Below are positions 1 to 4,705 of a stretch of DNA of 5,099 bases, piece by piece (position 1 is the first letter of the stretch; each line of letters begins with the position of its first letter). This DNA is from Methanothrix sp. Its GTDB lineage: Archaea > Halobacteriota > Methanosarcinia > Methanotrichales > Methanotrichaceae. The position numbers and the translations under genes were made by a program. The notes under the pieces are model-generated. The model made no database searches. It had not been told where the DNA came from and worked only from the letters and a program-made list of their open reading frames with translations. The stretch covers positions 1 through 5,099 of the forward strand of contig JAQTYS010000201.1 in assembly GCA_028688175.1 (NCBI GenBank), written 5' to 3'.

Positions 1-452
1 TGCTGGCGGATGGCATTGCCATACTGGTGGGCTCCTGGGCCACCAACGTCATTCCCGTACATCTGGTAAAGATCGTCAGCGGATTGGTTTTCATCCTCTT
101 TGGCATTCTAATATTGAAGGGCGACAAGGATGATGATGTGGAGGAGAGCAACCTCTCTGCAAAGAGAGCCTTTGCATCAGGATTCACCATGATCTTCCTC
201 TCAGAGTGGGGGGATAAGACTCAGATAGCTTCCGCCCTCTTCGCTACGGAATACAATCCTCAAATGGTCTTTATCGGCGTCATGATTGCGCTCTTGCTTC
301 TGTCCATCATGGCCATATTCCTGGGCAAGTATCTTTCCAGCAAGATCGATCGCAGGGTGATTACCAAAGTAGGTGGCGCCCTATTCTTGCTGATAGGCCT
401 GTCTTTCCTGCTATCTGCTTATGCAACGTCAGGGTTTGTTAATGTACTTTGA
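1..452 (+). CDS. UPF0016/TMEM165-GDT1 family cation transporter, 5'-truncated
   Basis: This is the C-terminal part of an integral membrane protein. The reading frame is open from base 3 and runs off the left edge, so the true start lies outside. The family is known for cation/H+ exchange of Mn2+ or Ca2+ (eukaryotic TMEM165/Gdt1, bacterial Mn exporters). The signature E-x-G-D-K-T is visible as SEWGDKTQ (bases about 216-239); these acidic residues line the cation path in the family. Family members carry two such motifs in inverted halves, so this is the second one and the first lies upstream. Four hydrophobic segments are visible: one before an acidic loop (GDKDDDVEES), one carrying the motif, and two after it. 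Substrate cannot be told from sequence; Mn2+ export is a reasonable guess. The gene converges on tfb, with a stem-loop between the two stops. Confidence 0.9.
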   Translation, partial: LADGIAILVGSWATNVIPVHLVKIVSGLVFILFGILILKGDKDDDVEESNLSAKRAFASGFTMIFLSEWGDKTQIASALFATEYNPQMVFIGVMIALLLLSIMAIFLGKYLSSKIDRRVITKVGGALFLLIGLSFLLSAYATSGFVNVL

Positions 453-501
453 AAAAAGTCATCATTTTGAATACCGCAGCAATGCTGTAGGTATTCAAAA
501 T
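452..501 (-). terminator. Stem-loop plus T6 tract between convergent genes, probable tfb terminator
   Basis: A perfect 12-bp inverted repeat (464-475 with 490-501, arm TTTTGAATACC plus one outer A-T pair) encloses a second stem, 476-480 with 484-488 (CAGC/GCTG and one G-U pair). There is one bulged A at 489 and an AAT loop. The whole structure fits between the UPF0016 stop (450-452) and the tfb stop (506-508). Read on the minus strand, the stem is followed six bases later by TTTTTT (457-452), which overlaps the last base of the UPF0016 stop codon. Archaeal termination depends mainly on oligo-T tracts, so the T6 run may be the working part for tfb and the stem may protect the 3' end. On the plus strand only a short T-rich stretch follows, so termination in that direction is less certain. 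Confidence 0.65.
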
Positions 502-505
502 AATT

Positions 506-1519
506 TCAGAGGATTATCTCAATATCCAGCTCTTCGGCCAGCTCTTTGTAGCGGTTCCTGATGGTAACCTCAGTCACGCCTGCCACATCGGCTACCTCGC
601 GCTGCGTCCTTCTGTCTCCACAGAGGATGGAAGCGATGTAGATGGCAGCCGCGGCCACGCCCGTGGGCCCGCGCCCGCTGGTGAGCTCCTTTTCTGCGGC
701 CTGACGCAGAATCTCAATTCCCTTGGCCTGTACCTCGCCCTTCAGATTCAGGCCTGAACAGAAGCGAGGAATGTAGTCAATGGGGCTTGTCGGCATTAGC
801 TTGAGTGCCAGCTCACGGGATACAAATCTGTAAGTTCTGCCGATCTCCTTTCGAGATACCCTGGAAACCTCGGCAATCTCATCCAGTGTACGGGGCACAT
901 TGCATTGCCGGCAGGCAGCATAAAGCGCTGCTGCAGCCACGCCCTCAATGCTCCGCCCGCGAATGAGGTTCTTGTCCACGGCCTTTCTATATACAACGGC
1001 TGCCGTCTCTCGCACATTTCTGGAAAGACCCAGGGCAGACGCCATCCTATCCAATTCGGAAAGCGCGAAAGCCAGGTTTCTCTCGGTGGCATTGCTCACC
1101 CTGATGCGGCGCTGCCACTTTCTCAGCCGGTACAGTTGAGCGCGGTTCTTGGAGGATATGGTCTTGCCGTAGGAGTCTCTGTTTCTCCAATCGATCATGG
1201 TGGAGAGGCCCTTATCGTGGATGGTGTAGGTCATGGGCGCTCCCACTCTGGACCTCTTCATGCGCTGGTCATGGTCGAAGGCTCTCCACTCCGGCCCCTG
1301 GTCGATGAAGTTCTCGTCGATGACTAGACCGCAATCAGAGCAGACCAGCTCGGCCCGCTCATAGTCGCGCACGAGGGTATGGCTCTTGCACTCCGGACAT
1401 TCCACGGTGAACTTCTCGAACTCGTCTACCTTCTCTTTCTCGCGCTTGAGCCGGGTCCTTTCCTTGAGCTTTTCCGGCTCCGCCCTCTCTATCTCTCTCA
1501 GCTTCTCAATCTCTTCCAC
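506..1519 (-). CDS. tfb: Transcription initiation factor IIB (TFB)
   Basis: A 337-residue basal transcription factor that binds the TBP-TATA complex and the BRE and recruits archaeal RNA polymerase. An N-terminal Zn ribbon has ligands C41/C44 (CPEC) and C60/C63 (CSDC). It is followed by the B-reader/linker region (GPEWRAFDHDQ, RVGAPMTYTIHDKGLST, about 76-108) and two cyclin repeats (about 145-237 and 243-333). The second repeat carries the BRE-reading helix-turn-helix (EVADVAGVTEVTIRNRYKEL, 308-327). Residues 1-36 form a charged, probably helical extension before the ribbon, as I recall in Methanosarcina TFB. The start is GTG, supported by GGGGAGAG seven bases upstream. The start lies inside the 3' end of gar1 (22-base overlap), so the two are probably co-transcribed and translationally coupled. 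Overall identity to Methanosarcinales TFB appears very high from memory; no key residue is missing. Confidence 0.98.
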   Translation of the reverse strand: MEEIEKLREIERAEPEKLKERTRLKREKEKVDEFEKFTVECPECKSHTLVRDYERAELVCSDCGLVIDENFIDQGPEWRAFDHDQRMKRSRVGAPMTYTIHDKGLSTMIDWRNRDSYGKTISSKNRAQLYRLRKWQRRIRVSNATERNLAFALSELDRMASALGLSRNVRETAAVVYRKAVDKNLIRGRSIEGVAAAALYAACRQCNVPRTLDEIAEVSRVSRKEIGRTYRFVSRELALKLMPTSPIDYIPRFCSGLNLKGEVQAKGIEILRQAAEKELTSGRGPTGVAAAAIYIASILCGDRRTQREVADVAGVTEVTIRNRYKELAEELDIEIIL

Positions 1520-1782
1520 TTGCTATCTCTCCCCGGCGCCTCGTCGATATAGAGCTTCTTTCCGACGTGGGCAGCGGCATCTACACCTCTATTTGGTCGA
1601 ACAATGATATACGGTTGATTAATGGGGCCGAATATATCGAAAACCTTTCCGACTCTGGTCCTCTTCTGATCCACAACCCAGGAATTGGTTCTGGGGATAT
1701 TGGTCTCGCTTCCAACAATCTGCTCGCTTTGGAGAATCAATTTATTCTGTACAACATGAAGAGCGGTGCCTAATCTCTTCAA
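1498..1782 (-). CDS. gar1: H/ACA RNA-protein component Gar1
   Basis: A 94-residue Gar1 protein. In archaea Gar1 binds the pseudouridine synthase Cbf5 in box H/ACA ribonucleoproteins and helps substrate loading and product release during guided pseudouridylation of rRNA. The small six-stranded barrel core is recognised by the run RVGKVFDIFGPINQPYIIVRP (about 43-63), which matches the family's G-x-V-x-D-[IV]-F-G-P-[VI] signature. A short lysine/arginine-rich tail (KKLYID, SKWKRLRS) follows. The start is TTG: an in-frame TGA stop lies only four codons upstream, and a strong GAGGTG site sits five bases before the TTG. No alternative start upstream is possible. The gene is first in an operon with tfb; this gar1-tfb pairing recurs in many euryarchaea. 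No unusual residues were seen. Confidence 0.95.
   Translation of the reverse strand: MKRLGTALHVVQNKLILQSEQIVGSETNIPRTNSWVVDQKRTRVGKVFDIFGPINQPYIIVRPNRGVDAAAHVGKKLYIDEAPGRDSKWKRLRS
1527..1534 (-). promoter_or_regulatory. Ribosome binding site for tfb, inside gar1
   Basis: The minus strand reads GGGGAGAG, then a seven-base spacer, then the GTG start at 1519. The purine run matches the GGAG core of the archaeal Shine-Dalgarno sequence. It lies within the gar1 coding region, which supports the GTG choice and translation of tfb from a bicistronic gar1-tfb message. Confidence 0.6.
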
Positions 1783-1787
1783 GAGGC

Positions 1788-1793
1788 CACCTC
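1788..1793 (-). promoter_or_regulatory. Strong Shine-Dalgarno for gar1, fixes a TTG start
   Basis: The minus strand reads GAGGTG, five bases before TTG at 1782. It matches the archaeal anti-Shine-Dalgarno complement GGAGGTGATC. Together with the in-frame TGA just upstream, it makes the rare TTG the start of gar1. An ATG that overlaps this site is in another frame and is not the start. Confidence 0.8.
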
Positions 1794-1815
1794 ATCTATA
1801 TAGATGCAGAACTAG

Positions 1816-1823
1816 TATTTAAG
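1816..1823 (-). promoter_or_regulatory. TATA-like box for the gar1-tfb operon
   Basis: The minus strand reads CTTAAATA. Archaeal transcripts begin about 22-27 bases after the box centre, which puts the start near 1793-1797, just ahead of the GAGGTG site. This would give a leader of roughly 11-15 bases. The placement fits well, but the box is inferred from sequence alone. The same bases on the plus strand read TATTTAAG and could also drive transcription the other way. Confidence 0.45.
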
Positions 1824-1828
1824 TCTTC

Positions 1829-1846
1829 CGAAAACCATTTATAAAT
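1829..1846 (+). promoter_or_regulatory. BRE/TATA promoter for nog1
   Basis: CGAAAACC followed by ATTTATAAAT resembles a purine-rich BRE and an archaeal TATA box. The predicted transcription start is near 1866-1868, leaving a leader of about 45 bases before the preferred nog1 start at 1914. The TATA core lies within a perfect 12-bp palindrome, CATTTATAAATG (1836-1847), so direction depends on the flanking BRE, which is better on the plus strand. The box overlaps the ATG at 1845, which argues against that ATG as a start from this promoter. Confidence 0.5.
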
Positions 1847-1913
1847 GTCTATTTCAAGAGAGAACGGAGGGCGCCTAAAGGTTTATCACCCTAGCCCTTT
1901 AACCAGTTATATA

Positions 1914-2897
1914 ATGTTCGAACAGCTTCCAACCGTACCCACATCAGAAGAGCTTTTAAATAAGTCCTTTAGGCGTGCCTCTCGTGCCACAGATGATGAG
2001 GCCATGGTGCAAAACGCCGGCAATATTCTCTCCGACAATCTCAGCAATCTGATCAAGAAATTCCCCTCCTTCGAAAATTTGCCGCCCTTCTACAGAGAGA
2101 TGGCAGATATAATTGCAGGGGTGGATAAGATCCGCATCAGCCTGTCTCGCCTGGGCTGGGCTTCCAGGCAGATAAGACTGATCTCAAAAGAGTATGTAGG
2201 CACTATTAGAAGGTCACACGGCCTGGACACCACTCCCGCCCGAAAGTCGGCCTTCGGGCGCTACTCTTCGGTTATGAGGTCCATTGAGAAAGATCTGCTA
2301 TTTTTAAATGTAGCTCGCAACCTCCTGCGCAAGATGCCGACCATAGACCCGGCGGTGCCGACCATTCTCATCGCCGGCTACCCCAATGTGGGCAAGTCAA
2401 GCTTCATTGTGCGGGTCACGGGAGCGCGACCTGAGATCGCCAGTTATCCATTTACCACGCGGGGGATCTTTGTGGGCCACTTCATCCGAGGCGATCAGAA
2501 GTATCAGGTGGTGGACACTCCTGGGCTGCTCGATCGTCCCATGGAAGAGAGAAATGAGATTGAGCAGCAGACGGTGGCAGCCTTAAGCCATCTGCAAGGA
2601 GTCGTTCTCTATATCCTCGATCCCAGTGAACACTGCGGCTATCTTATCGATTCGCAGCTCTCTTTAGCCTCGGACCTCAAGAAATGGCTAACGTTGCCTG
2701 TTCTGGTTGTGGCCAATAAAGCAGACATATTGAGATTCGGAGACGACAAAGATATGCTGCAAATGTCCACTGAGACTGGTCAGGGCGTGAGTGAGGTGCT
2801 GGACAAGCTCGTCAGCCTGCTTGACGCCATGCCGCCCTATGTCCCAGAGGTCCCAGATCTGCAAGAAGAATATATGGTCCCCAGCCGGAGAACGTAA
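1914..2897 (+). CDS. nog1: Nog1-family GTPase, ribosome assembly
   Basis: A 327-residue GTP-binding protein of the Obg-related Nog1 family, known for late assembly of the large ribosomal subunit. The N-terminal helical bundle (about 1-145, beginning MFEQLPTVPTSEELL) is the Nog1-specific domain. The G domain follows: G1 GYPNVGKSS (155-163), switch TTR (181-183), G3 DTPG (201-204), G4 NKAD (268-271) and G5 STETG (285-289). It ends soon after the G domain, as archaeal Nog1 does, without the long C-terminal region of the eukaryotic protein. I chose the ATG at 1914 because MFEQLPTVPT is the usual family beginning. The frame is also open to an ATG at 1845, which would add 23 residues without family support and overlaps a TATA box. 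No clear Shine-Dalgarno precedes 1914. Its 3' end overlaps the convergent methyltransferase gene by 61 bases. Confidence 0.95.
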   Translation: MFEQLPTVPTSEELLNKSFRRASRATDDEAMVQNAGNILSDNLSNLIKKFPSFENLPPFYREMADIIAGVDKIRISLSRLGWASRQIRLISKEYVGTIRRSHGLDTTPARKSAFGRYSSVMRSIEKDLLFLNVARNLLRKMPTIDPAVPTILIAGYPNVGKSSFIVRVTGARPEIASYPFTTRGIFVGHFIRGDQKYQVVDTPGLLDRPMEERNEIEQQTVAALSHLQGVVLYILDPSEHCGYLIDSQLSLASDLKKWLTLPVLVVANKADILRFGDDKDMLQMSTETGQGVSEVLDKLVSLLDAMPPYVPEVPDLQEEYMVPSRRT

Positions 2898-3493
2898 AGC
2901 CGCTCGAAGAAGCATCCTTCTTCTGCCACCACCTTCGCGGTAAGCCCGGCAGCCTCCGCCGTCTGCTGCACTTCTGCCAGGCCGGTCAGGCTGGATATGA
3001 GCAGCATTGCTCTGCCTTCGGGCCGCAGGTGCCCGGAAAGATTGGCGATGAACCGATCCACCGTCTCCCGCCCGCTCTCGCCACCGTCCAGAGCACGGTC
3101 TATCCATTGGCCAGTCCTCTCCTCAGGCTGGGTGGGCAGATAGGGTGCGTTGAAGATGATCAGGTCGAACTTTCCTTTGACTCCCCGGAACAGATCCGCC
3201 CTTATGACCTCAACTCCCCTGGCCCTGGCCGCCCGTACGGCATGGGGATTAATATCTGTGGCCAGCAGGCGTTTTGCCCGCAGGGCCAGCTCCTGGGAGA
3301 TTAAGCCGCTGCCACAGCCGATCTCCAGCACGCTGTCCGCGGGCCTGGCCTCGGCTAATGCGGCTCTGAGGAGGAGGAAGGTGTCCTCGGCGGGCTGGTA
3401 GACTTCGTCATTATTGATGGGGGCAGGGGCGGGCATTGATGGCGTGCTCAATTTATCTCGGGGAAAATAAAGCTTGGCTTTTTGGTTTATCAT
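2837..3493 (-). CDS. hemK2: HemK2/Mtq2-type protein glutamine methyltransferase
   Basis: A 218-residue class I SAM-dependent methyltransferase. The family (archaeal HemK2, eukaryotic Mtq2/N6AMT1) methylates the glutamine of the GGQ motif in the class-1 release factor, and that is the likely job here. Visible are the subfamily start VYQPAEDTFLLL (about 31-42), SAM motif I LEIGCGSG (56-63), acidic loop ATDINPHAV (78-86), and the catalytic NPPY-type motif as NAPYLPT. The second position of that motif is Ala instead of the usual Pro. The start is uncertain: ATG 3493 lacks a Shine-Dalgarno, and ATG 3436 (199 residues) would begin nearer the conserved VYxPAED block. The C-terminus runs about a dozen residues (TIYSSCRSGTSGT) past the expected end at VLRL, antisense to the 3' end of nog1. 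Confidence 0.92.
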   Translation of the reverse strand: MINQKAKLYFPRDKLSTPSMPAPAPINNDEVYQPAEDTFLLLRAALAEARPADSVLEIGCGSGLISQELALRAKRLLATDINPHAVRAARARGVEVIRADLFRGVKGKFDLIIFNAPYLPTQPEERTGQWIDRALDGGESGRETVDRFIANLSGHLRPEGRAMLLISSLTGLAEVQQTAEAAGLTAKVVAEEGCFFERLYVLRLGTIYSSCRSGTSGT

Positions 3494-3572
3494 TGCTGCT
3501 TGGTTAAGATTTATTGCCAGAGAAATACATGGCGCAGGGAAGACTCAAGAGGTCTAGGTGATATCCATTAGA

Positions 3573-3580
3573 TTTATTAA
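3573..3580 (+). promoter_or_regulatory. TATA-like box for the ubiquitin-like/membrane gene pair
   Basis: TTTATTAA lies about 29 bases from its centre to the ATG at 3606. A start of transcription about 25 bases downstream would fall at 3600-3604, giving a leaderless or nearly leaderless message. This would explain why no Shine-Dalgarno precedes the ATG. The region is AT-rich, so chance TATA-like words are common; ATTAGA repeats flank the box (3567-3572, 3584-3589). Confidence 0.35.
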
Positions 3581-3587
3581 CTTATTA

Positions 3588-3623
3588 GACACCTTTATCC
3601 AATAGATGATAACTAAGGGTGTC
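3588..3623 (+). repeat. Inverted repeat with the start codon in its loop
   Basis: GACACCTTTA (3588-3597) pairs with TAAGGGTGTC (3614-3623): nine Watson-Crick pairs and one G-U. The 16-base loop (3598-3613) contains the ATG (3606-3608) of the ubiquitin-like gene. As RNA it could display or control the start codon; as DNA it could be an operator with two half sites. If transcription begins near 3602, only the DNA role remains. Confidence 0.5.
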
Positions 3624-3932
3624 GTCACAAAGAAGCGTACATTCTCCAAAGATCGAGAAGCATCTCGTCCGCATATGCATGTAATTGTCGAATTGCCCCC
3701 TGGGTCGGCAACTAAAACCGTACGTAAGTTTAGAATTCCTGAGTCGATCACTGCAGGGGAAATGGTAAAACTGCTTGCGAAACACTTCAAGGTTGAACAA
3801 GATAATTGGAGATTATATGGTCGTGCGAATGAGACGCCATCACATATATTAGATAAAACAGATCAATTGGGTAAGTATAGTTCGGATAAAGGTAAAGGAC
3901 GGCTATATTTCTATCCGGAATTTCGTCTGTAG
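3606..3932 (+). CDS. Small ubiquitin-like (beta-grasp) protein, no Gly-Gly tail
   Basis: A 108-residue protein I do not recognise by name. From residue 25 its layout follows ubiquitin: strand HVIVEL (25-30), second strand TVRKFRIP (38-45), helix SITAGEMVKLLAKHF (47-61), strand WRLYG (68-72; compare ubiquitin QRLIFAG), short helix/loop ILDKTDQLGKY (81-91; compare LEDGRTLSDY) and final strand GRLYFYPEFRL (98-108; compare STLHLVLRLRGG). It ends in FRL with no diglycine, so conjugation through the C-terminus is unlikely unless it is processed. Non-conjugating relatives in bacteria include YukD/EsaB. Residues 1-24 form a lysine/arginine-rich tail; a start at M24 (3675) would leave an 85-residue minimal domain. 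The membrane protein gene follows after six bases, so the two are almost certainly co-transcribed. Fold assignment is by eye; function unknown. Confidence 0.8.
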   Translation: MITKGVVTKKRTFSKDREASRPHMHVIVELPPGSATKTVRKFRIPESITAGEMVKLLAKHFKVEQDNWRLYGRANETPSHILDKTDQLGKYSSDKGKGRLYFYPEFRL

Positions 3933-3938
3933 GGGCAC

Positions 3939-4655
3939 ATGACAGGAGATCATAATACCACATCCCCGAATGATGAAGATACAGAGCTAGAGGAAGAAGA
4001 GTTAACACAGGAAGAAAACACTACCCCGAATGTTTTTGACACACGGAATATAATAACTGCTTATAAAAGATATCATGCTGATTTAAGAATGATTATTCCA
4101 CCACACCTAGAAATTAGCGGTTTGCTCCTAACACTATCCTTCGGAGCGATCTATTTTATAATAAAGGATAGTAAGGAAATTCCTATCCAAATTCCAAAGC
4201 TTACAATGATTCTATTAATTTTTATTATTTTATTCCTCATAGCATCCATCATTCTCGGAATAGCGTCAATTTATTTAAGACCAATTCCAAGGTCTCTAGA
4301 GAGAAATGGTCTTGAAGAACTCTCATATAATAGCAATATATACAAAACGGAACGAAAATGCTATCAGTCAGCAACTTTTACTTTGATATCGGCATTATTA
4401 TTAATTCTGGTTGTATTGTTGTCATTAGCATTTCAAGAAAATTCCATAGATATGGCTTTAAATGAAACAAAGGAAAACAAATCTCCACAAAATACGATTA
4501 TCTATGTTTCGTCGAATAATTCATTTTTGAATATTAATGGTACTGATATATACACCCTAAACATTTCAAGGCAGAAAATTACAAATTGGACTGTTGCCGC
4601 AAATCAAAAAGGTAGTTTGAGCAAAGCAACTATACATCTCTTGAATATATCATAG
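3939..4655 (+). CDS. Three-helix membrane protein with sequon-rich tail, unknown function
   Basis: A 238-residue protein I do not recognise. Order: acidic, disordered-looking N-terminus (1-30, with DEDTELEEEEL); a short amphipathic stretch with YKRYHADLR (42-50); hydrophobic helices at about 58-76, 88-113 and 144-166; and a hydrophilic tail (167-238). The loop between helices 2 and 3 is rich in Arg/Lys (R114, R118, R122, K136, R139, K140), so by the positive-inside rule it is cytoplasmic and the tail faces out. That tail holds seven N-x-S/T sequons (N175, N180, N193, N200, N208, N216, N236), consistent with AglB-type N-glycosylation. None lie in residues 30-166. No signal peptide, enzyme motif or nucleotide-binding motif is visible. 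A weak GGGG precedes the ATG by three bases. The gene is very AT-rich, unlike its neighbours. A SLATT-like or other effector membrane domain is possible but unproven. Confidence 0.82.
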   Translation: MTGDHNTTSPNDEDTELEEEELTQEENTTPNVFDTRNIITAYKRYHADLRMIIPPHLEISGLLLTLSFGAIYFIIKDSKEIPIQIPKLTMILLIFIILFLIASIILGIASIYLRPIPRSLERNGLEELSYNSNIYKTERKCYQSATFTLISALLLILVVLLSLAFQENSIDMALNETKENKSPQNTIIYVSSNNSFLNINGTDIYTLNISRQKITNWTVAANQKGSLSKATIHLLNIS

Positions 4656-4705
4656 TCTGCCTTAGCCTTCATTTCGAGCTTTTGTAAGGGCCTTTCACCC
4701 TGCAT

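Larger units (their letters stand above)
3541..4660. other. AT-rich accessory insert between housekeeping genes
   Basis: Base composition shifts sharply here. Sixty bases at 4201-4260 contain 15 G/C and sixty at 3601-3660 contain 24, while the flanking hemK2, nog1 and peptidase genes are visibly GC-richer. The insert holds only the ubiquitin-like and membrane protein genes plus their promoter. No integrase, transposase, terminal inverted repeat or tRNA target is seen at either edge, so how it arrived is unknown. Boundaries are by eye. It probably reflects horizontal acquisition (inference). Confidence 0.6.

Noticed and set aside
905..1327. Long open frame on the plus strand opposite tfb
   Set aside because: It is antisense to a certain gene, its translation has no recognisable domain, and it reflects the codon bias of tfb.
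1567..1773. Plus-strand open frame opposite gar1
   Set aside because: gar1 on the other strand has the family signature and a strong ribosome site; this frame has neither.
2237..2260. Perfect 8-bp hairpin CGCCCGAA/TTCGGGCG
   Set aside because: It lies wholly within the nog1 coding sequence and encodes ordinary conserved-region residues (PARKSAFGR). No T-run follows, so it is not a terminator.
2688..3107. Open minus-strand frame overlapping hemK2 and nog1
   Set aside because: Shadow of hemK2 in another frame; translation is rich in Arg and Gly without any domain.
3508..3578. Direct repeat GATTTATT (3508-3515 and 3571-3578)
   Set aside because: Eight bases in AT-rich DNA are expected by chance; no further copies or flanking structure point to an attachment site.
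3787..4008. Minus-strand frame across the junction of the two insert genes
   Set aside because: It is antisense to both well-formed genes, and the pattern of aromatic and Leu residues comes from AT-rich antisense codons.
4656..4705. Possible terminator between the membrane gene and the peptidase gene
   Set aside because: Only a five-pair stem (CCTTA 4660-4664 with TAAGG 4685-4689) around a 20-base loop, plus a single TTTT; too weak to call.
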